This document shows, one piece after another, positions 29,565 to 38,006 of a stretch of 64,000 bases of DNA (position 1 is the stretch's first letter; every line of letters starts with the position of its first letter). Source of the DNA: Clostridium simiarum (GTDB taxonomy: Bacteria > Bacillota > Clostridia > Clostridiales > Clostridiaceae). The notes under the pieces were generated by a model. It was not told the DNA's origin, did not search any database, and was given only the letters and a program-made list of their open reading frames with translations. The stretch is from the NCBI RefSeq assembly GCF_018919175.1, contig NZ_JAHLQL010000006.1:62001-126000 (forward strand). The letters are read 5' to 3'. Position numbers and translations under genes: made by a program.

Positions 29565-30644
29565 CTAATTTCTCCAGATATGCCACATTGCATTATCGCG
29601 TCCTCTAGCAAATACATCAGTTCTATTTGGACCCCAGGATACTGCAGCAGGCTCAGAGGTTATGTTTCCTCTAAGGTTACGCCAGTTACTCCATCTAGAT
29701 CCATTCCAGGCCATGGTAATTAGTTGATTGTTTGCGCCTCTTGCAAATACTTCAAGTCTGTTATTTCCCCTAGAAGATACTGCAGGACCTGAAGTTATTC
29801 TTCCACCAAGGTTTTGCCAATTACTCCAACGGGAACCATTCCACCAGATTTGCCAAAGGTTATTATTTGTACCTCTTGCAAATACATTAATTCTATTGTT
29901 GGCAAAGGAAACTGCAGCAGGAGAGGAGGTAAGTCTTCCACCAAGGCTTTCCCAATCACTCCAACGAGAACCATTCCACCATTTATGCCAAAGAGCATTA
30001 TCGGTGCCACGTACAAAGGTATCAAGTCTATTAGGTGCCCATGAAGAAACAGCTGGTGAGGAGGTTAATTCTCCACCAAGACTTTCCCAGTTGCTCCAAC
30101 GAGAACCGTCCCACCATATGTGCCACATTGCATTATCTGTACCCCTTGCAAATACATCAATTCTATTATTTCCCCAGGAAACTGCAGCAGGGGATGAAGT
30201 AAGTCTTCCACCGAGGCTTTCCCAGTCACTCCAACGAGAGCCATTCCACCATTTATGCCAAAGAGCATTATCAGTGCCGCGTACAAAGGTGTCAAGTCTG
30301 TTACGTGCCCATGAAGAAGCAGCAGGACCGGAAGTTAAAATTCCACCAAGGCTTTCCCAATTACTCCAATTGCCCAAATTTGGAGGAGAAACCATTGGGT
30401 TTACAACATTAGATCTTTCCCAAGGGGTCTCATAGCTTCTAGCGTTACTTAAGTAAGAATCAGTTTCTTCTTCATCATTAAAACTATTAAAGTCTTCGAA
30501 CTCCTCAAACTGATTAACAGCATCAAGATCATCATAGTCATTAAACTCATTAAAGTTATCAAAACTTCTTAGGTAGTCATTTCTAAACCAACAATTATTT
30601 TGATTTGTGCAGTAAAGGCAATAAAAAAATGGATTATTATACAT
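29565..30644 (-). CDS. Beta-propeller lectin-like repeat protein (PLL/DUF346-like)
   Basis: A 359-aa protein with an acidic, Asn/Asp/Phe-rich N-terminal region of about 95 residues and then six repeats of about 48 residues. Each repeat contains an SxPA segment, a NRxDVFARG segment and a WNGSRWS-W block. This is the pattern of PLL-like beta-propellers that bind sugars. No classical signal peptide is seen; the N-terminus has several cysteines ([13 protein letters not shown]). AAGGAGA precedes the ATG. The DNA repeats are so alike that unequal recombination could change blade number. Confidence 0.8.
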   Translation of the reverse strand: MYNNPFFYCLYCTNQNNCWFRNDYLRSFDNFNEFNDYDDLDAVNQFEEFEDFNSFNDEEETDSYLSNARSYETPWERSNVVNPMVSPPNLGNWSNWESLGGILTSGPAASSWARNRLDTFVRGTDNALWHKWWNGSRWSDWESLGGRLTSSPAAVSWGNNRIDVFARGTDNAMWHIWWDGSRWSNWESLGGELTSSPAVSSWAPNRLDTFVRGTDNALWHKWWNGSRWSDWESLGGRLTSSPAAVSFANNRINVFARGTNNNLWQIWWNGSRWSNWQNLGGRITSGPAVSSRGNNRLEVFARGANNQLITMAWNGSRWSNWRNLRGNITSEPAAVSWGPNRTDVFARGRDNAMWHIWRN

Positions 30645-30860
30645 GAAAATCTCCTTGTAAATTTCTTAAGGTTTCAAACCTATATCCATATATTTTATGG
30701 GTAAAAATTAAAAAGTGTTACACTTTAAAATAAGTTGACGTAATTGCTAATCATTAAGTGTTAAAAGACCTGCTAGTACTAGCTTTCATAGATAAATCCT
30801 GTTGTTAACTTCATGGCAATACTAAAGGGAATGGTGGCAATAAATGAAAGGAATTGTTTT

Positions 30861-31151
30861 TTAAAGGTCTTTGAATTTAAATAAATATAAAGTTAAAAGA
30901 ATTATAACAATTATAAATGTTAACTGATATAATGTGAAATTAGTTATTATATATGGCTGTGGTATTTTAATATTTAATGCGTGTCCAGTGGAAATTATTG
31001 AAGAAACTTGAATATCTTTTATAGGTGATAAATTTACTAAAACTCTTCTTAGATTCTCAGATAAATTTATGGGTATATTAACTAATGGGATTATTGAATA
31101 GGTATGTATATTAAATAAAACTAAGATTACAAGTCCAATTAAAGCACCCAA
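30861..31151 (-). CDS. Small hydrophobic membrane protein, unknown
   Basis: A 96-aa frame starting at TTG 31151 behind AAAGGA. It has a hydrophobic segment at the N-terminus (GALIGLVILVLF) and another at the C-terminus (FIIVIILLTLYLFKF), with an extracellular-type stretch between. It follows a larger membrane-anchored protein on the same strand and may belong with it. No homology is recognised; it could also be a truncated gene. Confidence 0.5.
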   Translation of the reverse strand: MGALIGLVILVLFNIHTYSIIPLVNIPINLSENLRRVLVNLSPIKDIQVSSIISTGHALNIKIPQPYIITNFTLYQLTFIIVIILLTLYLFKFKDL

Positions 31152-31240
31152 ATATCCTTTCCAATAAAATAGAAAATAATGAGGTTATAGTAATTAATAC
31201 AGTCACATATATGCTTTATAAACATTTTTCAACTCTAAAC

Positions 31241-32218
31241 TCATAGCCCAAACTCCTCAATTATTTTTTTACCATCAATATCTCCATTAAAGTTTTTAGT
31301 GGATAAAGAAGGAGTACTAATTAGGTTTTGATCTCCTATTAAGTCATATTCTTTTCCATTTATTCTAAAAGTTAGTTTAGGATTAAATACATATATTTTG
31401 TTTTCTTTTATTTTATTTTGGGGAATTGTAAATGGAATCAATAGTGTGACTATATCACTATTCTTAAAATTAATCTTTGTGCTTGGAATAGATTTTGTCA
31501 CTTCTTCTACAGGTTTTGGATATTTAACATGCTGAGTTATTTCATCAATGTTAATATCTGATATATGTTTATTTATAATTTTTATATTATCACCATCTAT
31601 TCCGAAGTCCTCAATACCTAAATCTATGTTTATAAGTTCAATATTATTTTCATTAGCATTATCAGTAACATTTCCTAAAGTAATTAATATACCAGAAAAA
31701 TTTGAATAAGTATTATCTGAGCACATTATTAGTTCCTGAGAAGAATTGTATATAATAGATTCTTTTGTATATTCATTATCTATTACTATATTTAGCGAAC
31801 CAACACTAAATTCTTCAGTAACATTATCCATATATTTAATAACAAGTTTTTTAAAAATAAAAGTATCTAATTCATTGAAAAGCATTTTGGTATGGATATT
31901 TCTAATTTCATAATCAACAAAGGAAGTACTATTTATTTGCCAAGTATGAGCAGGAATGATTCTTTCTTTATGATCTATGATGTACATTTCTTTAATATTA
32001 TTTTCTTGAGCCATTTCACTGAAGGTATTTTCGTCAAGAAAATTAAATGAAAGTTGAAACTCCTTATTAATTGTTCCGTAAACTGTTCCTAAATATTCCA
32101 TAGGTGCTTGTTTAAAATGAGGAAATTTAACTTTATCTTTATTAGATTTAAATAGTAAAAATAAGGGTGTGGAAATAATTAAAAGTATTAAAACTAAAAA
32201 AGGCATTAGTTTTTTCAT
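31241..32218 (-). CDS. Membrane-anchored extracytoplasmic protein, unknown
   Basis: A 325-aa protein with one N-terminal membrane anchor (residues 4-22) and a long, beta-rich, Asn/Ile/Asp-rich extracellular region. Ribosome binding site and ATG are good. It lies downstream of a secreted small protein gene on the same strand and upstream of a small membrane protein, so the three may form an operon. I recognise no domain. Confidence 0.75.
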   Translation of the reverse strand: MKKLMPFLVLILLIISTPLFLLFKSNKDKVKFPHFKQAPMEYLGTVYGTINKEFQLSFNFLDENTFSEMAQENNIKEMYIIDHKERIIPAHTWQINSTSFVDYEIRNIHTKMLFNELDTFIFKKLVIKYMDNVTEEFSVGSLNIVIDNEYTKESIIYNSSQELIMCSDNTYSNFSGILITLGNVTDNANENNIELINIDLGIEDFGIDGDNIKIINKHISDINIDEITQHVKYPKPVEEVTKSIPSTKINFKNSDIVTLLIPFTIPQNKIKENKIYVFNPKLTFRINGKEYDLIGDQNLISTPSLSTKNFNGDIDGKKIIEEFGL

Positions 32219-32325
32219 TGTTAAGATCCTTTCTAAGCATAATAAAAATTCTAATTAGTAAAATAGAGAATAAATTATAATAATTAAAATTTATTCTCTA
32301 TATTTATTAGGGGTTATTATATTAA

Positions 32326-32862
32326 TTATAGTTTTACTTTATTGCTAAATGACATATATGACCAGTTTCCATTTACATATTTGGAAGATTGTAATTTACC
32401 AATACTCCAATAATTTTCTGTACCATTAGTATAGACATACTTACTTCCATATTGGCATTCATATCTGCCGTAAGGGATTGAAAATGTTGTAGTAGTGGAC
32501 CAAGTTGCACTAGCACCAATTGATACTTCAAAACCTACATTGGCTTGAGCAATCATACCATTAACTGTGGCAGATTGGCTAGAACTAAGAGAAGTGGATA
32601 CAGTTCTAGATACGGAACGCTGAATATTGTCTGTAGTTCCTGAAACCCAATTGCTAGCTTCATGTCTCCAGTTAACGTTATCAGCAAAGCTTTTTCTACT
32701 TGGTACATATTCATATCCTGATAAACCGGGATCATAGAAAAGCATTTCGGTAGAGCAATTCTCCTCTGGGGTATTTGTTTCAGCATGTACAGTAAGTACA
32801 TTAAGGCTAGAAATAGTTAAGGCTGTTAATGCTAAAGCAAGTAATTTTTTGATTTTTTTCAT
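32326..32862 (-). CDS. Secreted small beta-rich Ser/Thr protein
   Basis: A 178-aa protein with a clear signal peptide (MKKIKKLLALALTALTISS, cleavage probably after VHA). The mature part contains a long alternating Ser/Thr-rich stretch (RSVSRTVSTSLSSSQSATV) followed by a VGFEVSIGASATWSTTTTFS region and a YGRYECQYG segment. That alternating pattern recalls amphipathic beta-hairpin regions of aerolysin/ETX-MTX2-like pore formers, but the protein is short and I make no firm claim. A run of C residues and an RBS-like sequence precede the start. Confidence 0.8.
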   Translation of the reverse strand: MKKIKKLLALALTALTISSLNVLTVHAETNTPEENCSTEMLFYDPGLSGYEYVPSRKSFADNVNWRHEASNWVSGTTDNIQRSVSRTVSTSLSSSQSATVNGMIAQANVGFEVSIGASATWSTTTTFSIPYGRYECQYGSKYVYTNGTENYWSIGKLQSSKYVNGNWSYMSFSNKVKL

Positions 32863-33164
32863 TTCTTTTATCCCCCCCTAAATATCTATAAGCAAAATTT
32901 ACTATATAATAAAACAAATGTAAATAAAATAAGTGAATGAAAATTATACTTTATAATGTGTAAAAAGACAATTATTTTGTGAAAAATGGTATGAAACCTA
33001 TTAATATAAGCTAAAGCAAACTCCACCTAGAACCAAGAATCACTTACTTAACTATAAGTTAAGTTTTCTGTAGCATATTCAACTATTAATCCATTAGTGT
33101 CTAGGATAAAGAACTATATACTAAAGCTATAGGATTCTATACTAGATTTATGGAGTGATAATAG
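32863..33164 (+). other. Intergenic, possible glyoxalase-like remnant
   Basis: No intact gene is present. Around 33098-33164 a stop-broken frame reads DKELYTKAIGFYTRF, which resembles the start of glyoxalase/bleomycin-resistance folds. The left part carries the promoter region of the minus-strand secreted protein. Confidence 0.3.
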
Positions 33165-33404
33165 ATGGAAAAGTTATTAATAGGTGATGTTATTTATAGA
33201 TTAAGAAAAGAAAAGGGAATTACTCAAGAACAATTAACAAACTTCATTGGGGTATCAGCAGTAGCAGTATCAAAATGGGAAAGTGGAATTTCATATCCAA
33301 ATATAACTTTGATATATTATGGAGGTTATTTCTGCATGAATCCTGTACGTATAATTAATACACACCACCCTAATAGACTAATTAATAGATTCCAAAAATT
33401 GTGA
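33165..33404 (+). pseudogene. XRE-family regulator, truncated after its HTH
   Basis: The first 45 or so residues form a normal XRE helix-turn-helix (IGDVIYRLRKEKGITQEQL, then SAVAVSKWESGISYPNI). After that the expected LLPxIA region is missing. The remaining frame, YYGGYFCMNPVRIINTHHPN, is translated from a sequence that matches the spacer downstream of the RiPP precursor genes. The gene thus appears cut and joined to a copy of that repeat. It might still bind DNA but lacks any oligomerisation domain. Confidence 0.6.
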
Positions 33405-33521
33405 ATAAAATGTTAATTTGAATATTCTGACAAATATATTAAAGGGAAAAGAAATGATTTGAAGAATTATACAATTATGCAAATAATTATTTAATAATGC
33501 ATAAAAAGGAGGTGTTGTATG

Positions 33522-33629
33522 ATGGATTTAAATTTACAAAAAATATTTGAAGAATTAGAAGTAAATTTTTCAGATGTTGAGGTTGCTGGTCATAATTGTG
33601 CTTGCAAAGGCGCAGAGGAAGCACAATAA
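33522..33629 (+). CDS. RiPP precursor peptide, copy 1
   Basis: A 35-aa peptide with a leader-like first part (MDLNLQKIFEELEVNFSDVE) and a short tail VAGHNCACKGAEEAQ with two cysteines. AAAAAGGAGGTG lies just upstream. The second of two adjacent ATGs is taken as the start, because the third copy keeps only that one. Three near-identical copies sit in front of a radical SAM/SPASM gene, which is the usual arrangement for sactipeptide- or ranthipeptide-type precursors. CKGAE keeps a Cys-x3-acidic spacing that suits Cys-to-Glu thioether chemistry, but this is inference. Confidence 0.75.
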   Translation: MDLNLQKIFEELEVNFSDVEVAGHNCACKGAEEAQ

Positions 33630-33839
33630 TCACTATACTAAAGTCATATTTTGCATAAATCATTTTAGTATAATTAGTACACATAACTCTAATAGACTGA
33701 TTAATATATTTTAAAAATGCGAATAAAATGTTAATTCAAATATTCAAGCGAATACATTAAAGGAAAAGAATCCTTTTAAAAAAGTTATACAATTATGCAA
33801 ATAATTATTTAATAATGCATAAAAAGGAGGTGCTGTATG

Positions 33840-33947
33840 ATGGATTTAAATTTACAAAAAATATTTGAAGAATTAGAAGTAAATTTTTCAGATGTTGAGG
33901 TTGCTGGTCATAATTGTGCTTGCAAAGGCGCAGAGGAAGCACAATAA
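33840..33947 (+). CDS. RiPP precursor peptide, copy 2
   Basis: It has the same 35-residue sequence as copy 1, displaced by 318 bp, with the same strong ribosome binding site. Identity with copy 1 extends through the flanking DNA, so the copies are recent. The predicted core is HNCACKGAEEAQ. It probably shares the downstream maturase. Confidence 0.75.
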   Translation: MDLNLQKIFEELEVNFSDVEVAGHNCACKGAEEAQ

Positions 33948-34156
33948 TCACTATACTAAAGTCATATTTTGCATAAATCATTTTAGTATAATTAGTACAC
34001 ATAACTCTAATAGACTGATTAATATATTTTAAAAATGCGAATAAGATATTAATTCAAATATTCCAGCAAATACACTGAAGGAAAATGAACATTTTGAATT
34101 ATTAGATAATTATGTAAGTAATTATCTAATAATTCATAAAAAGGAGGTGTTGTAGG

Positions 34157-34261
34157 ATGGATTTAAGTTTACAAAAAATATTTGAAGAATTAGAAGTAAA
34201 TTTTTCAGATGTTGAGGTTGCTGGTAATAATTGTGCCTGCAAAGGCACAGAGATGCAATAA
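34157..34261 (+). CDS. RiPP precursor peptide, copy 3 (variant)
   Basis: A 34-aa variant: the leader differs by one residue (MDLSL) and the tail is NNCACKGTEMQ. The pattern N-C-A-C-K-G-x-E is conserved across all three copies while the end varies, which marks the likely modified core. Only one ATG remains, behind AAGGAGGTG, and this fixes the start for all copies. The radical SAM gene begins 80 nt downstream. Confidence 0.75.
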   Translation: MDLSLQKIFEELEVNFSDVEVAGNNCACKGTEMQ

Positions 34262-34341
34262 TAACTATATTAAAGTTATATTTTAAAAAATATTATATAT
34301 ATAATAATTATGATATATATAATAATGTGGAGGTTTAGTTT

Positions 34342-35619
34342 ATGAAACAATCTAAATATAATACTTTTTTTGAATTAGATGATTTAGATCAAGATAAGCA
34401 TGTTTTATATAATACGTTACATAGAAAATATTTAATTTTAAATAATGAAGATAAATACTTGGTCGATAGTTTATTAACTAATTTAGAAAGGGAAACTTTT
34501 AATTTGGAGGAAACTGACTATTTAAAAAAACTAGCAACTATAGGTTCAATAATACCTAATGAATATATTGAATTAAATCAATTGAAATTTCTATATAATC
34601 AATATAAATTTAATAATAATGTATTTCATATAATTTTAAATCCAACACTTAACTGTAATTTTAGATGCAGTTATTGCTATGAAGAGCATAAAACTGAAAG
34701 TTTTAACGAAGAAATAATGAATCGCATAATTAAATTAGTTGAAAGAAAGAGCAGTGAAGAAAATAAAATTCAAGTTGCTTGGTTTGGTGGTGAACCATTG
34801 TTAGAATTTGATAAAATAAAGCATCTTACAGATATGTTTAAAAATATATGTAGTAACAATAATTGCTTATATGAAGCTAAAATTATAACTAATGGATATT
34901 TACTTAATGATAAAAATATAAAAAAATTAAAGGACTTAAATATTACTAATGCACAAATTACTTTAGATGGTACGAAGGAATATCATGATAAAAAAAGACA
35001 TCTACAAAATGGTGAAGGAACTTATGAAAAAGTAAAAGAGAGTTGTATAAATATTCTGAAAAATGATATTAAATTAACATTAAGAGTAAATATAGATGAG
35101 GAAAATTATGAAGATATTTCAAATTTATTTAATGTAATACCTGATATTTATAAAAAAAATGTAAATTTTCAAGCAAGCAATTTATTTCAACAAAAAGAAA
35201 ATCTAAACTTTTATTTATTATATAAAAAGATTATAGATAATGGATTTTCTTTTAATGATAGTTCAAATAGATTAATTAAATGTGAAGCAGCAACCCCCAA
35301 TGCAGTAACAATATATCCTGATGGAAAATTAACTTTTTGCTCACTCGCTGCAGAAGAGGGTAATTTTTTTGGGAACTTAGATTCCGATGGGCGTATTAAA
35401 ATAACTAACAAAGAATTATATTATAATTTTTATAGTGTGGACCCTTTTGATACTGAAATATGTAATGATTGCATTGAACTACCTATGTGTATGGGAACCT
35501 GTGTGTTTACCAGGTTTAAAAATAAAGGTAAGTGTACTAAAACCGCAGGATTATCATTACAAGATAGAATGAAACTTCATGTTTATAATGATAAACATTT
35601 TAAACATGTATTAAAGTAA
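34342..35619 (+). CDS. Radical SAM/SPASM peptide maturase
   Basis: A 425-aa radical SAM enzyme. Residues 1-90 form an N-terminal region typical of peptide maturases (KYNTFFELDD, YLILNNEDKYL). The [4Fe-4S] motif is Cys105-x3-Cys109-x2-Cys112 in CNFRCSYC. The GGEP-like motif WFGGEPLLE follows. A C-terminal SPASM-type domain holds seven or more cysteines (KCEAATP, LTFCSLAA, CNDC, CMGTC, KCTK) for auxiliary clusters. GTGGAGG precedes the ATG. Three small Cys-rich peptides upstream and ABC genes downstream make thioether formation on those peptides the likely role. I cannot assign a named maturase family. Confidence 0.9.
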   Translation: MKQSKYNTFFELDDLDQDKHVLYNTLHRKYLILNNEDKYLVDSLLTNLERETFNLEETDYLKKLATIGSIIPNEYIELNQLKFLYNQYKFNNNVFHIILNPTLNCNFRCSYCYEEHKTESFNEEIMNRIIKLVERKSSEENKIQVAWFGGEPLLEFDKIKHLTDMFKNICSNNNCLYEAKIITNGYLLNDKNIKKLKDLNITNAQITLDGTKEYHDKKRHLQNGEGTYEKVKESCINILKNDIKLTLRVNIDEENYEDISNLFNVIPDIYKKNVNFQASNLFQQKENLNFYLLYKKIIDNGFSFNDSSNRLIKCEAATPNAVTIYPDGKLTFCSLAAEEGNFFGNLDSDGRIKITNKELYYNFYSVDPFDTEICNDCIELPMCMGTCVFTRFKNKGKCTKTAGLSLQDRMKLHVYNDKHFKHVLK

Positions 35620-36018
35620 AAACAAAGATTTAAATAACAGAAAAAGCAAATAGATTTAATTTCAAGTAGACTCATAAGATTTGGTTTATAAAAACAAATC
35701 TTATTTTACAACAAAAGGAAAAAAATTATTTTTATATACACTAAAGATAATCGGTACAGCAATAAGATTTGCTTCAGTTTTAGCTACATCTCTTATATCT
35801 AACTTAGTTATCCACTTATAATTGATAGATCAAATCAAAAATATCATAGTATTTATAGATTTTATTTGAAGTATATTCATATGTGCATTTTCTGTTTTAT
35901 TTTATGTAAATGAGAGCATGATATTAATTCAAGTATATATTAACTATACTGCCACAATTATCATCTATATTCTATAGACCTGTTCAGAAAACTATGATAC
36001 CTAATATTGCTTATAAAA
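35620..36018 (+). other. Intergenic with a short membrane-like remnant
   Basis: No intact gene. Near 35748-35822 a short frame reads RFASVLATSLISNLVIHL before a stop and may be the end of a lost membrane protein, perhaps a former immunity or transport gene. Confidence 0.3.
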
Positions 36019-36073
36019 TATAGTTAGTGATGACACATTAATTCTTTATAAGTCATCGCCAGCTATATTTTTC
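36019..36073 (+). terminator. Terminator-like hairpin ahead of the ABC genes
   Basis: A 16-nt arm at 36019-36034 pairs imperfectly (with G-T pairs) with 36052-36067 and is followed by TTTTTC. It separates the maturase from the transporters. It also argues against a start at the ATG at 36075, which is right behind the T tract. Confidence 0.5.
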
Positions 36074-36182
36074 AATGTTCAGATTAAATAATTGGTATTC
36101 TAAAACACCTACTGTGTACATGCTAGGGTTAGCTACTGTCACTTTACTTTTTAAAGTAAACAAAGAATTGAGGGGGATTATT

Positions 36183-38006
36183 TTGGGAAGAATTAAAGAA
36201 AAAGATAAAAGAAGTCTTATGACGAATATTACCTTTTTAGTTAAAAAAGCATGGATCTTTGACAAAGGATTGTTTGTATATTTTGGATTATATACAATTT
36301 TAACAGCAGTGTCACCTTTTATAGGTATACTTGCGCCTAAATTTTTGCTAGATGAATTAATGGGTTCAAAAAGAATAGAGGTTTTGCTAATAATTTTATC
36401 TACATTCTTTATTTTATCAGTGATTATAAAGTATTCAGTAGCTTATTTAGGTGGAGCATATTATCCTAAAATGGTTAAAATAAGATTTGAATTTATATCT
36501 ATAATGCAAAAAAAAAGCATGACAATGGATTTTAAACATACTGAAAATCCTAAAACTTTAAATGATCTGGAAAGTGCATGGAGAGCAGTTAATAACAATG
36601 ATGATGGAATAGAAGGTGTATTTCACAAACTTTTTTCTTTGATAGGAAGCGGTATTGCTTTTATAGGATATGTTGCCATCGTTGCCACACTAAATCCTTT
36701 AATACTTATATACCTTATTGCTAATGTTATAATTACATACTTTTTGACGTTGAGAGTTAAAAAATATGAACACAGCAAAAAAGATGAAATATCTGAATCT
36801 AACAGGAAATCAGATTACATTTATAATATAATGTATGATTTTTCCTATGGCAAAGACATAAGAATATATGGCTTTAGCCATTGGCTTTCAAAGAAGTTTC
36901 AAAAATTTAAGGATGATAGGGTTAAAATAAATACAAAAATAAAATATAAATATTTTACTGTTTCAGTGATTGATGTAGTTCTTCTTTTACTAAGAGAAGG
37001 TTTAATTTATGGTTATCTAATTTTTAGAGTAGTAGATAAAGGTATGGGAATTGGAGATTTCACCATGTATTTTGCAACAATAGGAGGCTTTGCAGCCTGG
37101 ATGAAGAAAATCATGATTGACCTAGCACACATTCGAGCTCAGAACTTGTATATAAATGATTATCGTGATTATTTAGAGCTTGATGATGAAAATATAAGTC
37201 AAAATACAAAACCTATTCCAAATAAGACACCTTATGAAATTGAACTTAAAAATATTTCTTTCAAATATCCAAATAGCAAAAATTATATTTATAAGAATTT
37301 ATCATTAAAAATAAAAGCTGGTCAGCGGCTTGCCATAGTTGGAGTAAATGGGGCAGGTAAAACTACCTTTGTAAAGCTTTTGACAAGACTTTATGACCCT
37401 ACAGGGGGAGAAATATTATTAAATGGTGTAAATATTGCTGACTTTGATAAAGAGGAATATTATAATAAGTTTTCAATTGTATTTCAGGAGATAAAAATGC
37501 TTGCATTTTCAGTGGCTGAAAATATTGCACTGTCAGAGGAGGATAATATTCACCGTGAAAAGGTTATTAAATGTATTGATAAAGTAGGAATGAGTGAGAA
37601 AATTAATTCCCTTGAAAAAGGTATTGATACAAGTGTTTTAAAGATACTTGATGAAACTGGAATAGAATTCTCAGGAGGAGAAAATCAAAGACTGGCCCTA
37701 GCACGTGCATTGTATAAAGAAGGGGATATTATTGTACTTGATGAACCTACTGCAGCACTTGATCCAATTGCAGAATACAATATTTACAAGGGTTTTGATG
37801 AAATGATAGGTGACAAAACTGCAATCTATATTTCTCATAGACTTGCAAGTACACGATTTTGTGATGTTATAGCATTTTTTGAGGATGGAGAAATTAAAGA
37901 ATACGGAACTCATGATGAACTTTTAAAGAAAAATGGTAGATATGCAAAAATGTTTAATGTACAAGCAAATTATTATAAAGAAGAAGTTTTAGAGGAGGTT
38001 TTATAG
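36183..38006 (+). CDS. ABC transporter (membrane-ATPase fusion) of the RiPP locus, first
   Basis: A 607-aa exporter-type ABC protein: six membrane helices in the first 330 residues, then Walker A GVNGAGKTT, signature FSGGENQR and Walker B IIVLDEPTAALD. No N-terminal C39 peptidase domain is present, so it does not itself cut a leader. I choose TTG 36183, which has AGGGGGAT upstream, over the in-frame ATG 36075. The next ABC gene starts directly after its stop; the two probably form a heterodimer exporting the modified peptide or giving immunity. Confidence 0.85.
   Translation: MGRIKEKDKRSLMTNITFLVKKAWIFDKGLFVYFGLYTILTAVSPFIGILAPKFLLDELMGSKRIEVLLIILSTFFILSVIIKYSVAYLGGAYYPKMVKIRFEFISIMQKKSMTMDFKHTENPKTLNDLESAWRAVNNNDDGIEGVFHKLFSLIGSGIAFIGYVAIVATLNPLILIYLIANVIITYFLTLRVKKYEHSKKDEISESNRKSDYIYNIMYDFSYGKDIRIYGFSHWLSKKFQKFKDDRVKINTKIKYKYFTVSVIDVVLLLLREGLIYGYLIFRVVDKGMGIGDFTMYFATIGGFAAWMKKIMIDLAHIRAQNLYINDYRDYLELDDENISQNTKPIPNKTPYEIELKNISFKYPNSKNYIYKNLSLKIKAGQRLAIVGVNGAGKTTFVKLLTRLYDPTGGEILLNGVNIADFDKEEYYNKFSIVFQEIKMLAFSVAENIALSEEDNIHREKVIKCIDKVGMSEKINSLEKGIDTSVLKILDETGIEFSGGENQRLALARALYKEGDIIVLDEPTAALDPIAEYNIYKGFDEMIGDKTAIYISHRLASTRFCDVIAFFEDGEIKEYGTHDELLKKNGRYAKMFNVQANYYKEEVLEEVL

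Larger units (their letters stand above)
33346..34075 (+). repeat. 318-bp tandem repeat carrying the precursor peptide genes
   Basis: Copies of the precursor gene plus downstream spacer recur with a 318-bp period (starts at 33522 and 33840). The spacer beginning ATAATTA-TACACA is also found, more diverged, at about 33346-33440 directly after the XRE helix-turn-helix. A third precursor follows at 34157 with a changed spacer. The first two units are nearly identical even in non-coding bases, which indicates recent duplication or gene conversion. Confidence 0.85.

Noticed and set aside
29728..30435. Long plus-strand open frame opposite the beta-propeller gene
   Set aside because: It is the mirror of the repeated minus-strand gene, has no ribosome binding site, and its repeats only reflect the other strand.
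33098..33164. Glyoxalase gene
   Set aside because: Only about 16 residues resemble the family and a stop interrupts them; at best a remnant, so not called as a gene.
33487..34002. Two identical minus-strand frames of 65 codons
   Set aside because: They lie opposite the duplicated precursor peptide units; their identity reflects the 318-bp DNA duplication, and the plus-strand peptides have the good binding sites.
34342..35619. Assignment of the maturase to a specific named family such as SCIFF or CcpM
   Set aside because: The precursors lack the six-Cys or Cys-repeat patterns I associate with those families, and sequence alone does not allow a choice.
36075..36182. N-terminal extension of the first RiPP-locus ABC protein
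   Set aside because: The ATG at 36075 sits directly behind a terminator T tract without a binding site, while TTG 36183 has AGGGGGAT upstream.
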